Of a stretch of 64,000 nt of DNA, positions 39,873 through 47,812 are shown in pieces. The notes beneath the pieces are model-generated. The model searched no databases. It had not been told where the DNA came from and saw only the letters and a list, made by a program, of their open reading frames with translations. This DNA is from UBA1723 sp045642085 (GTDB lineage Bacteria; Bacteroidota; Bacteroidia; Bacteroidales; Paludibacteraceae), in NCBI GenBank assembly GCA_045642085.1, contig JAZUIF010000101.1, positions 1-64,000 on the forward strand, written 5' to 3'. A program made the translations under genes and the position numbers. The first letter of the stretch is position 1. Each line of letters opens with the position of its first letter.

Positions 39873-40802
39873 TTATTGCTCTACCAATGCTGTAGATAGA
39901 TATCTTTCGCCTGTATCTGGAAGAAGAGCGACGATTGTCTTGCCCTTGTTCTCAGGTAGTTTTGCCAACTGGATGGCTGTGTACAATGATGCTCCAGATG
40001 AGATTCCTGCGAAGAAACCGTTTCTTCCTAGTCGTTGTGCTGTTGCAATCGCATCTTCGTTGCTGACAGTCTTGATCTCATCGATATAGTCTCTGTTGAA
40101 GTTCTTTGGTTCAAAACCAGCACCGATTCCTTGGATCTTGTGTGGACCAGGAGCGTTACCTGAAAGCACTGCACTTGCCGATGGCTCTACTGCAACAGCC
40201 TTTACAGAAGCCTTGTGAGACTTCAATGCCTTTGACACTCCACTGACAGTACCACCTGTACCAACTCCTGCTACGAAGATGTCGACATCACCATCTGTGT
40301 CTTTCCAGATCTCCTCACCTGTTGTTGCCTCGTGAACAGCTGGGTTGGCTGCGTTCTCAAACTGCAATGGCAAGAATGAGTTTGGAGTCGACGCTACAAT
40401 CTCCTTTGCTTTTGCGATAGCACCCTTCATTCCTTCACTTCCTGGAGTCAAAACCAACTCAGCTCCGTAAGCGGCGATCAACTTTCTGCGCTCAATGCTC
40501 ATTGTCTCTGGCATTACGATGATCACTTTATAGCCCTTGACTGCGCCTACCCAAGAAAGACCGATACCAGTGTTTCCACTTGTAGGCTCTACGATAACTC
40601 CACCTGGCTTAAGCAAACCGTCTTTCTCTGCCTGCTCAATCATGGCAAGCGCGATACGATCCTTTACACTTCCTCCAGGATTGAAAGCCTCAACCTTAAC
40701 CAAAAGCTTTGCCTGTAGGTTATCTTCCTTCTCAATATTGTGCAATCTAACGATTGGTGTACGTCCGATAAGTTCTGCGAAACTATTATATATCTGTGCC
40801 AT
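39873..40802 (-). CDS. cysK: Cysteine synthase A (O-acetylserine sulfhydrylase)
   Basis: 309 aa, full length. PLP Lys in NPGGSVKDRIA, phosphate cup GVGTGGTVSG, substrate loop TSGNTG and the C-terminal SSGASL and LLPDTGERYLST are all present. It makes cysteine from O-acetylserine and sulfide. It is the last of three minus-strand genes (metY, GNAT, cysK), a sulfur assimilation group; the genes are separated by gaps of about 50-85 bases, so co-transcription is uncertain. Confidence 0.95.
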   Translation of the reverse strand: MAQIYNSFAELIGRTPIVRLHNIEKEDNLQAKLLVKVEAFNPGGSVKDRIALAMIEQAEKDGLLKPGGVIVEPTSGNTGIGLSWVGAVKGYKVIIVMPETMSIERRKLIAAYGAELVLTPGSEGMKGAIAKAKEIVASTPNSFLPLQFENAANPAVHEATTGEEIWKDTDGDVDIFVAGVGTGGTVSGVSKALKSHKASVKAVAVEPSASAVLSGNAPGPHKIQGIGAGFEPKNFNRDYIDEIKTVSNEDAIATAQRLGRNGFFAGISSGASLYTAIQLAKLPENKGKTIVALLPDTGERYLSTALVEQ

Positions 40803-40859
40803 AATAATCTGAATTTAATAATTAATAATAAAATTTGTCAATCTCATGATTGATCGTCT

Positions 40860-40887
40860 GTCAACGTTAGCGTTAATGTCGACGTTA
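40860..40887. repeat. GTCAACGTTA dispersed repeat, third copy
   Basis: GTCAACGTTAGCGTTAATGT then CGACGTTA; closely related to the inverted repeats that flank aroK, but with more differences. Confidence 0.65.
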
Positions 40888-41352
40888 ACTTAGCAATTTC
40901 TCAAATTTGATGTTTACTCTTGTGTAGTGAGGAGTAAAATCCTTCACTTCGTTGAATCCATACTTGTTGTAAAGTCCCATAGCGGCTTTCAATCTAGTAT
41001 TCGATTCCAAGATTAGTTTATTTATATTGTTAACTTTTGCGTAGTTGAAGATAGCTTCAAACAATTGGTTTGCCACGCCTTTACCTTGTGCCGCAGGATC
41101 AACCGCAAGTTTGGAGATCTCGTATTCACTCTCACCATGCTTCAACAGAGCCACACAGCCAAGTACGTTACCCTCTTCAGTAGCGAAGAACAGATGACCG
41201 CCTTTGTTTAGAATCTCTCTGTCGGGGTGAGCGAGAAGTTCAACCTCAAATGGCTCGATTGCGTTTTCGTCGAAGAAGCGAGTAATCCAACCACGATTGA
41301 GAGCTTCGAAATATTTCGTATATTGGGGTTTCCATGTTTCAATCTGTGCCAT
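40885..41352 (-). CDS. GNAT family N-acetyltransferase
   Basis: 155 aa from the ATG at 41352 (MAQIETWKPQY); a TTG nine bases further upstream is the longer alternative. GNAT motif A is ISKLAVDPAAQGKGVANQLF and the end has ILESNTRLKAAMGLYNKYGF. Substrate unknown. The position between metY and cysK hints at a role with sulfur amino acids or their precursors, which is not shown by the sequence. Confidence 0.8.
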   Translation of the reverse strand: MAQIETWKPQYTKYFEALNRGWITRFFDENAIEPFEVELLAHPDREILNKGGHLFFATEEGNVLGCVALLKHGESEYEISKLAVDPAAQGKGVANQLFEAIFNYAKVNNINKLILESNTRLKAAMGLYNKYGFNEVKDFTPHYTRVNIKFEKLLS

Positions 41353-41384
41353 AAGCTTCAATTTTTTTAATTAAACTGCTTGTG

Positions 41385-41407
41385 GTAACGGGTTAATAAC
41401 CCGTTAC
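41385..41407. repeat. Perfect 10-bp inverted repeat between metY and the GNAT gene
   Basis: GTAACGGGTT-AAT-AACCCGTTAC. No T-run on either side, so it is closer to a REP element or RNA-processing hairpin than to a terminator. Confidence 0.7.
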
Positions 41408-41410
41408 ACA

Positions 41411-42700
41411 TTAAATCGCATCAAAAGCCTGCTTCAAATCGTCAAGGATATCGTCGATATGCTCAGTACCGATACTCAATCTGATTGTCGACGGAGTGAT
41501 GTGCTGCTGAGCTGCCTCCTCTGGAGAAAGCTGAGAGTGAGTAGTTGTGAATGGGTGGATCACAAGGCTCTTCACGTCGGCTACATTAGCAAGAAGAGAG
41601 AAGATCTTTAGTGAATCGATGAACTTCCAAGCTGCTTCCTGACCGCCCTTGATCTCGAATGTGAAGATTGAAGCTCCACCATTAGGGAAATATTTCTTGT
41701 AAAGAGCGTTATCTCTGTGGCTTGCAAGCGACGGGTGGTTAACCTTCTCCACCTTTGGATTCTTGCTTAGGAAATCAACCACCTTCAATGCGTTCTCCAC
41801 GTGGCGCTCAACTCTCAATGAAAGAGTCTCAAGACCCTGAAGAAGGATGAATGCGTTGAATGGTGAAAGTGTAGCACCTGTATCACGAAGGATCACCGCA
41901 CGGATACGAGTGACGAATGCTGCTGCACCTGCGACGTCGGCAAACACTGCTCCGTGGTATGATGGGTCTGGCTTAGCAAGAGTAGGGAACTTGTCTGCGT
42001 TTGCCTTCCAGTCGAATTTTCCACCGTCTACGATAACACCACCAAGGGAAGAACCGTGACCGCCGATAAACTTAGTAGCTGAGTGAACCACGATATCAGC
42101 ACCGTGCTCAAGTGGACGGATCAAGTAAGGAGTTCCGAATGTGTTATCAATGATAAGAGGAAGATTGTGCTTGTGAGCGATAGCCGCTACCTTTTCAATA
42201 TCAAGCACATCGCTGTTTGGATTTCCAAGTGTCTCAGCGTAGATCACTTTAGTGTTAGGCTTGATTGCCTTCTCAATAGCATCGTAGTCTGAGAAATCTA
42301 CGATTGAATAATCAACACCCTGAGTTGTTAGAGTGTGAGTGATCAAGTTGTAAGAACCACCGTAGATGTTGTCAGCAGCAACGATGTGATCACCGTTCTG
42401 AGCAATGTTCTGTAGAGCGTAAGTGATTGCTGCTGCACCAGATGCTACTGCAAGTCCGGCAACACCACCCTCAAGAGCTGCAACACGGTCCTCAAAAACA
42501 CCCTGAGTAGAGTTAGTCAAACGACCGTAGATGTTACCAGCGTCACGAAGACCGAAACGGTCAGCAGCGTGCTGAGAATTGTTGAAAACGTAAGAAGTAG
42601 TCTGGTAAATAGGAACTGCGCGAGCTCCTGTTACTGGATCTGGGTTCTCCTGTCCTACATGAAGTTGTAGAGTCTCGAAATGAAGTTTTTTCTGTGCCAT
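41411..42700 (-). CDS. metY: O-acetylhomoserine sulfhydrylase/aminocarboxypropyltransferase
   Basis: 429 aa, the usual length of this branch of the Cys/Met-metabolism PLP enzymes. Typical motifs: QTTSYVFNN, YGRLTNSTQ, the PLP Lys in VVHSATKFIGGHG and LGNPNSDVLDIE, end GTEHIDDILDDL. It makes homocysteine from O-acetylhomoserine and sulfide. A minus-strand -7 box TACCTTTG is at 42758-42765. No SAM riboswitch is visible in the short leader. Confidence 0.93.
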   Translation of the reverse strand: MAQKKLHFETLQLHVGQENPDPVTGARAVPIYQTTSYVFNNSQHAADRFGLRDAGNIYGRLTNSTQGVFEDRVAALEGGVAGLAVASGAAAITYALQNIAQNGDHIVAADNIYGGSYNLITHTLTTQGVDYSIVDFSDYDAIEKAIKPNTKVIYAETLGNPNSDVLDIEKVAAIAHKHNLPLIIDNTFGTPYLIRPLEHGADIVVHSATKFIGGHGSSLGGVIVDGGKFDWKANADKFPTLAKPDPSYHGAVFADVAGAAAFVTRIRAVILRDTGATLSPFNAFILLQGLETLSLRVERHVENALKVVDFLSKNPKVEKVNHPSLASHRDNALYKKYFPNGGASIFTFEIKGGQEAAWKFIDSLKIFSLLANVADVKSLVIHPFTTTHSQLSPEEAAQQHITPSTIRLSIGTEHIDDILDDLKQAFDAI

Positions 42701-42757
42701 AGTCTTTATCGTTTTAATCGTTAATCAAATGTTATTGTTTCTTGTCTTTTGACATTG

Positions 42758-42765
42758 CAAAGGTA
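42758..42765 (-). promoter_or_regulatory. -7 box of metY
   Basis: TACCTTTG on the minus strand, 57 bases upstream of the start codon. Confidence 0.6.
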
Positions 42766-42894
42766 TGATGACTTTGATAATCTGCTATGAAGATTTAAAA
42801 AGAAAGAATATAAAAATACAAATTAGCAGAATTAGTAGAATATTCTTCTTTTAACGACGCATTTTCATGCGGTTTGGAGAATGGGGATTTTGAA

Positions 42895-42928
42895 TTAATT
42901 CATAATTCGTAATTCTTAATTCATAATT
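42895..42928. repeat. ATTC-rich dispersed repeat, copy 2
   Basis: Same 34-nt sequence as 30525-30558 apart from two bases. Confidence 0.75.
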
Positions 42929-43002
42929 GTCGGTACAGACCATCTTTGGTTGGAAATCCCAACGATGGGATACATTCGTTCACTTGTGTAGGAGATTATC
43001 AC

Positions 43003-43042
43003 AAAAAATACAAGGTCTGCTTCTTTCCGAAACAGACCTTGT
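43003..43042 (-). terminator. Terminator of the NAD salvage operon
   Basis: ACAAGGTCTG pairs with CAGACCTTGT; on the minus strand it is followed by ATTTTTTG. Confidence 0.85.
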
Positions 43043-43068
43043 CGTTTATAATTGAGAATGTGAAATCG

Positions 43069-44319
43069 TTACTCTACTTCGATACCCAAGCCTTCCCAAT
43101 CGATTTTGGCGTTGTCGTCGATGGCGACTGTGCCTGCTTTCTTCACTACGATTCGTGTGTTAGGATGTGTCTTGGCTGTCTCCTTTGCGCAGCTCTGTAC
43201 GCAGTAGTCGTAGCATAGGCCTACAAGATGAAGCTCGGCTACGTTGTTGACGTTTGGCAACACGTCGACTCCATACTCCTCTACATTCACATTGCAACCT
43301 TTATTTAGTGTCACGCTTGGTATCTCGATTGCCTGTAGGTCGACGTCGATCTCCGCACCTTTCTCTCCAGCCACACAGTGTGCCGGCCATGGTCCACCTT
43401 GGGCAGTGAAGCTGCAATGATTAGTCGGGTGCCAATCCTTAGTGAAGACGATGCTGTCGTATTTCTCTTTCTTTATCAAATCAACGATGGCTGCTTTTGC
43501 TTTCTTCCACTTCTCAATGCCTACGCCCATTGTGCCGTCAATGAAATCGTTCTGAGCGTCGATAATCGCCAACACCTTCTGCTCTGGCATGAACTTTGGC
43601 AGGTTAAGCAATTTTGGTTTCCACTGCATTCCGTTGATTCTGTTCTTGATCTTCTTGGCTGTCTCCGGATTAACATCATCGTAGACTCCTCTTGCCACTT
43701 TCTCCACTTCAGCGTATGTGAATCCAAGATTATCCTCATCTGTCATACCACACATTCCGTCGCTTGGTGCTTTCTTCACCAACTCCTCAGGTAATCCCAA
43801 CTCTATTCCTAACCTTACGACGTCGCTTACATATAGGTTTGCTAATGGTGCAAAATCACCGGCACCGTCGCCCCAGATTGTGAAATAGCCCATCAAGCAT
43901 TCGCTCTTGTTTCCGTTATTACTGATTCGACAGTTTCCGATGATGGCTGCCACTCCGTAAAGAGTCGCCATTCTCAAACGGCTTGGTGTGTTTGTCTTAA
44001 ACTGTGGTGTGGCATCTCCAGCAGTCTTTGTAGTGATCTCCTGAGCAAGTGCGTCGTATGCTCCCTTGATATTTATCTCGTAGTTTTTGATTCCTAAAAA
44101 CTCGCAAACTCGCTTGCTATCATTTATATCTGTCTGAACACCGTTTGGCATCATCACACCTACTACACGGTCTTTACCTAAAGCCGCTACACAGGCTGCT
44201 GCCACAACTGTACTGTCTTTTCCTCCACTTATTCCGATAAGTGCCTTAGTGTTCGCATCTCCGTTCTTTGCAAAGTAGTCTTTAATCCAGGCTACCATCT
44301 GATCTTTTAGTGTTCTCAT
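43069..44319 (-). CDS. Fusion of NAD synthetase (NadE) and nicotinamidase (PncA)
   Basis: 416 aa. Residues 1-238: ammonia-type NAD synthetase with the PP-loop GISGGKDST, the NaAD-binding GDGAGDFAPLANLYVSDV and PSDGMCGMTDED. Residues about 243-416: an isochorismatase-fold nicotinamidase with catalytic Asp in AIIDAQNDF, metal ligands Asp and His in FTKDWHPTNHCSF and the nucleophile Cys in VGLCYDYCVQ. One protein would carry out both the first step (nicotinamide to nicotinate) and the last (NaAD to NAD) of the salvage route. It is the last gene of an operon with pncB and a Nudix gene. Confidence 0.9.
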   Translation of the reverse strand: MRTLKDQMVAWIKDYFAKNGDANTKALIGISGGKDSTVVAAACVAALGKDRVVGVMMPNGVQTDINDSKRVCEFLGIKNYEINIKGAYDALAQEITTKTAGDATPQFKTNTPSRLRMATLYGVAAIIGNCRISNNGNKSECLMGYFTIWGDGAGDFAPLANLYVSDVVRLGIELGLPEELVKKAPSDGMCGMTDEDNLGFTYAEVEKVARGVYDDVNPETAKKIKNRINGMQWKPKLLNLPKFMPEQKVLAIIDAQNDFIDGTMGVGIEKWKKAKAAIVDLIKKEKYDSIVFTKDWHPTNHCSFTAQGGPWPAHCVAGEKGAEIDVDLQAIEIPSVTLNKGCNVNVEEYGVDVLPNVNNVAELHLVGLCYDYCVQSCAKETAKTHPNTRIVVKKAGTVAIDDNAKIDWEGLGIEVE

Positions 44320-44342
44320 AATCTTTTCCTCCTATTCTAATT

Positions 44343-44370
44343 GTGGGCAGGTTTTAACCCACGCCCCTAC
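44343..44370. repeat. REP-like palindrome, family B, copy 3
   Basis: GTGGGCAGGTTTTAACCCAC then GCCCCTAC, located between the Nudix and nadE-pncA genes. Confidence 0.65.
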
Positions 44371-44380
44371 AGGTTCTACT

Positions 44381-44914
44381 TTATTTGTTTTTAGCAAGTT
44401 CCCAAGCGAGTCTCATCATCAATCCGAAATCCTCCTGGCACACAATCTTATCCATGTCGGCTTTCTTCACAAATTCAGTCTCAAGGAACTCGTCCTCGTC
44501 TGGATTATTTTTTCCGTATCCGTCGACAATCACGTAATAGCAAGTCATACGGTTTTCCATGAATGCCGGATTAGGGCTGCCAGTGTAGATCTGCTCACAC
44601 TTGACGATATTCTCTTTCTTGATTCCCAACTCCTCTTCCAACTCACGATATAGAGCATCTATTGCTTTCTCTCCTGCGTCCACCATTCCTGATGGAAACT
44701 CTGTGATCTGTCGGTTGATGCCATGTCTGAACTGGTTGACCATCATGAAATCATCAGTACGGGCAAGCTGCACCACTGCGCAAACCCAGTCGGGACACTG
44801 CATTGATATATACTTACGCTCTACTCCTGCCGGATCTATCTTTTTTGTGGTAACAAAGCTTCCGATAGGAGTCTTCATTACTACTTCTCTCTCTTTAATC
44901 TCCCAATTTTTCAT
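44381..44914 (-). CDS. Nudix hydrolase, ADP-ribose pyrophosphatase type
   Basis: 177 aa. The Nudix box reads GMVDAGEKAIDALYRELEEE followed by LG, with REL-EE in register. The surrounding MVNQFRHGINRQITEFPSG is typical of ADP-ribose pyrophosphatases. It has no HTH domain, so it is not an NrtR regulator. Between pncB and nadE-pncA it probably recycles or clears NAD breakdown products such as ADP-ribose (inference). Confidence 0.85.
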   Translation of the reverse strand: MKNWEIKEREVVMKTPIGSFVTTKKIDPAGVERKYISMQCPDWVCAVVQLARTDDFMMVNQFRHGINRQITEFPSGMVDAGEKAIDALYRELEEELGIKKENIVKCEQIYTGSPNPAFMENRMTCYYVIVDGYGKNNPDEDEFLETEFVKKADMDKIVCQEDFGLMMRLAWELAKNK

Positions 44915-44935
44915 ATCGTTTAGTTTTAGTTTAAA

Positions 44936-46183
44936 TTACATTTCAGGGTGGTTCATTCTCCAATCGATAGCTCTCTGTAGATAATCGATGTAGTCAGGGT
45001 TCTTACACATACCCTTACCTGGAGTATCAGAAATCTTGGCTACGTCTCCACCGTTGCAAAGAGTCGTCTTCATCACAATATTTAGAGGTGGCACGTCTGT
45101 GTCGTTTGCAATGAATGTGCCGATTCCGAACGCTGTCTTGGCTCTACCCTCGAAATACTTCTTAAGTTTAGTTGCCTTCTCGAAATTCAAGCTGTCGCTG
45201 AATAGCAATGTCTTTGTAGTAGGATCGATGCCAAGTTTCTGGTAGTGTGCGATGATCTTGTCGCCCCACTCGAAAGGATCGCCAGAGTCGTGACGGACAC
45301 CGCTGAATACTGTCGCAAACTCTTCATCGAAGTCACGCAAGAAACAATCTGTTGTGATAGCGTCTGTAAGAGCTGTACCATTCTGCACCTTATATTCATT
45401 GACCCATGCACGAAGGCTGTAAAGGTTTGAGTAGGCTGGATTGATTGCTCTGTTTCCCTGTCCGACACACATGATCCACTCGTGAGCCATTGTGCCGACT
45501 GGCAACAAATTGTATTTGCGAGCTAAGAAGACGTTACTTGTGCCGACGAAGATTGACTTATTGTTCATCTTCGCGTTTTTCAATGCCATCACCGCCATCT
45601 CCTGACATTCAGCAGACAATCTGCGACGTAGACCAAATTCAGAGAATGCTCCAAGTTCGTAAATATCCTGCTCCAAAAGATTCACCTTCTCGTTTAGCTT
45701 ACGTGTAAACTGTTTCTTCAACTCCTCGTAATCGTAATTCATACGGAAGAACACCTCGTTGACGATAGCCAAAGTAGGGATTTCATACATACTTGTATTC
45801 AACCAAGTTCCTGTCGCCTCAATATTCAATCCACATTCAGCCTTATCGTTGATTTCGAAATCCTCAAATCTTGGACGCCAGATACGTAGGAAATCAATGT
45901 AAGAATCCTTGATCCATCCTTTCTTTATGATATTGCCATTCGCATCTTTCTTTGCTCCGATGACTCTTAGATAATCCAATTCATCCTCTGTAAATCTTAG
46001 TTCACAGTATGCTTGCAACTGTTTCTTGATTTCAGCCACCATCTCAGGAGTGAATTTCACATCCTTGTTTCGGCATTTGAAAGTCCAAGTAGTCTTGTAG
46101 TTTGGAAACTGATGGAAAATTGCCTGACCCATTGAAAACTTATATAGGTCTGTCTCTAATAATGATGTTATAATTGTTTTCAT
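44936..46183 (-). CDS. pncB: Nicotinate phosphoribosyltransferase
   Basis: 415 aa, normal length. N-terminus LLETDLYKFSMGQAIFHQFP, the phosphorylated His in GTMAHEWIM, SNVFLARKYN, the PRPP-region GVRHDSGDPFEWGDK and FGIGTFIAND. It makes nicotinate mononucleotide from nicotinate and PRPP using ATP. First gene of the operon; the Nudix gene starts 21 bases after its stop codon. The NaMN adenylyltransferase (NadD) is not in the window. Confidence 0.95.
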   Translation of the reverse strand: MKTIITSLLETDLYKFSMGQAIFHQFPNYKTTWTFKCRNKDVKFTPEMVAEIKKQLQAYCELRFTEDELDYLRVIGAKKDANGNIIKKGWIKDSYIDFLRIWRPRFEDFEINDKAECGLNIEATGTWLNTSMYEIPTLAIVNEVFFRMNYDYEELKKQFTRKLNEKVNLLEQDIYELGAFSEFGLRRRLSAECQEMAVMALKNAKMNNKSIFVGTSNVFLARKYNLLPVGTMAHEWIMCVGQGNRAINPAYSNLYSLRAWVNEYKVQNGTALTDAITTDCFLRDFDEEFATVFSGVRHDSGDPFEWGDKIIAHYQKLGIDPTTKTLLFSDSLNFEKATKLKKYFEGRAKTAFGIGTFIANDTDVPPLNIVMKTTLCNGGDVAKISDTPGKGMCKNPDYIDYLQRAIDWRMNHPEM

Positions 46184-46304
46184 GTCGTAAAAATTTAAGT
46201 TGTTTTATACTTCGTTTTCTTTGTTTGTGTCAAAATTACATAATAAATTTATACTAGCAAATAAAAAAGGGATTTTTTTCAAAAAAACTGATGAAAATCT
46301 TCAA

Positions 46305-46398
46305 ACTTCACACTTTTTTGGAGATAATCTTGTTAAAACTTCGCACTTTTTTGGAGATAATCTTGTTAAAACTTCACATTTTTTTGGAGATAAACCAT
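46305..46398. repeat. Array C: three tandem 33-nt repeats after the nhaC stop codon
   Basis: Unit ACTTCACACTTTTTTGGAGA and on to TAATCTTGTTAAA starts at 46305, 46338 and 46371 (last unit cut short). The period is exactly 33 and units differ at one or two bases. It lies between the stop codon of the antiporter gene and pncB, 1.4 kb from the DUF4143 ATPase gene. Confidence 0.92.
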
Positions 46399-46402
46399 GA
46401 AA

Positions 46403-47716
46403 TTATACATTTTCTTTCTTCATCACACTCACACCCAACGTGATCACAGCCAATATATATGGGTAGACAAGATGACTGATGATCTCAGTGGGCGCGATAT
46501 GTGCCAAACCAGAGGCGATAAGCAGTTGGGCTCCATACGGAATTATTGATTGCGCGATGCAGCTCCACGTGTCGAGCAGACTTGCCACACGACGTGGTGG
46601 AATATTGAATCGTTCGGAGATCTCCTTAGCAAGTGAGCTCACTGTGAGGATGGCGATGGTATTATTGGCAGTGCAGAAGTCGGCAGCCATCACAAGAGCC
46701 CCGATACTCAGTTCTGCTCCACGACGTTTCTTCACACTTCGTTTGATTGCATTCATCAACACGTCGATACCACCATTGATACGAATCAACTCCATCAATC
46801 CGCCAGCAAGCAGAGTGACAATAATAAGTTCACTCATTCCCTTCGCTCCATCGTCGACAGATTTCAGAATAGCAGTGAAAGCAGAACCGTCCAAACCGAT
46901 TGCAAGTGCGGCACAAAGAGCGATTCCTATTGTAAGCACGATGATGACATTGATTCCGCATATTGCAGTCACTAGCACAACCAAATAGGGCAATACACGT
47001 ATGAAATCGGGCGTCTCAACAGTATGGTCGACATTAGAGCCAAAGCCCATCACCACATATATAACCATAGCAATCAATGCTGCGGGAAGAACTATTTTGA
47101 TGTTGGCTTTGAATTTCTCGTGCATGGCTATTCCCTGTGTACGAGTGGCGACAATGGTCGTGTCGCTGATGAAAGAAAGATTATCACCGAAAAACGCGCC
47201 ACCCACGATACAGGCAGTGTAAAGAGCCACACTATTGCCAGTCTGGTCGGCAAGTCCAGCAGCCAACGGCACCAATGCAGCAATGGAGCCCACAGATGTG
47301 CCGATACTCATCGACACCAAGCATGTGGCAAGAAATAATCCAGGAAGGAGGAGCGACGTCGGCAAAGCATAAAGACATAGGTTGACAGTGGCGTCGATAG
47401 CTCCGATGCTCTTGGCAAGTGAGGCAAAACCACCAGCCAGAATGAAAATCAGCACCATATACATGATGTTTTCGTTGCCGGCACCACGTGCGAAAGCCAT
47501 CACACGATTATTAAAAGTGTCGTTGCGGAAGATCAGCAACGCATAAAGGCTCGTCACCACGAAAGCCACTATAATCGGAATAGCGTAGAAGTCGCCCAAA
47601 GCGATACTGCCTCCGACATAACATATAAAGAAGAGAAGAAGAGGAGAGAGAGCTAGAGCCCCCCAGCCCCCTGAAGGGGGAGTTTGTGAACTATGATTAT
47701 TTGTTGGATCTTCCAT
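46403..47716 (-). CDS. NhaC-family Na+/H+ antiporter
   Basis: 437 aa from the ATG at 47716. An upstream in-frame TTG at 47746 would overlap the -7 box TACTTTTG on the minus strand (47743-47736), so it is rejected. About eleven hydrophobic segments; NhaC landmarks include GTSVGSIAALVPLAAGLA, GAFFGDNLSFISDTT and ADFCTANNTIAILTV. It exchanges Na+ for H+ across the inner membrane. The hydrophilic N-terminus (SSQTPPSGGWGAL) is encoded by a REP-like GC palindrome. Confidence 0.87.
   Translation of the reverse strand: MEDPTNNHSSQTPPSGGWGALALSPLLLFFICYVGGSIALGDFYAIPIIVAFVVTSLYALLIFRNDTFNNRVMAFARGAGNENIMYMVLIFILAGGFASLAKSIGAIDATVNLCLYALPTSLLLPGLFLATCLVSMSIGTSVGSIAALVPLAAGLADQTGNSVALYTACIVGGAFFGDNLSFISDTTIVATRTQGIAMHEKFKANIKIVLPAALIAMVIYVVMGFGSNVDHTVETPDFIRVLPYLVVLVTAICGINVIIVLTIGIALCAALAIGLDGSAFTAILKSVDDGAKGMSELIIVTLLAGGLMELIRINGGIDVLMNAIKRSVKKRRGAELSIGALVMAADFCTANNTIAILTVSSLAKEISERFNIPPRRVASLLDTWSCIAQSIIPYGAQLLIASGLAHIAPTEIISHLVYPYILAVITLGVSVMKKENV
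47650..47690. repeat. REP-like GC palindrome inside the nhaC 5' coding region
   Basis: GCCCCCCAGCCCCCTGAAGG followed by GGGAG: CCCCCT-GA-AGGGGG is palindromic. It lies in frame within residues about 8-22 of the antiporter. Confidence 0.75.
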
Positions 47717-47735
47717 TTTGTTTATTGCTTTTCTA

Positions 47736-47743
47736 CAAAAGTA
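47736..47743 (-). promoter_or_regulatory. -7 box of the nhaC gene
   Basis: TACTTTTG on the minus strand, 19 bases before the ATG at 47716. Confidence 0.6.
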
Positions 47744-47812
47744 CAAAATATAGCGAGAAAATGTCCATTGTACTCCTGACTACACATTTGTGGACTATCT
47801 ATTTACACGAGA

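Larger units (their letters stand above)
42701..43000. other. Intergenic region upstream of metY
   Basis: No gene. Holds the metY -7 box (42758-42765, minus), an ATTC-rich repeat at 42895-42928 that matches 30525-30558 with two differences, and a small palindrome ATCCCAACGATGGGAT (42956-42971). Confidence 0.6.

Noticed and set aside
42701..42760. SAM riboswitch upstream of metY
   Set aside because: The leader between the -7 box and start codon is only about 50 nt, with no conserved riboswitch motifs.
46200..46400. 66-codon plus-strand frame containing TSHFFGDNLVK three times
   Set aside because: The repeat is a 33-nt DNA array; no promoter or homology supports a protein. Kept only as an alternative explanation in the findings.
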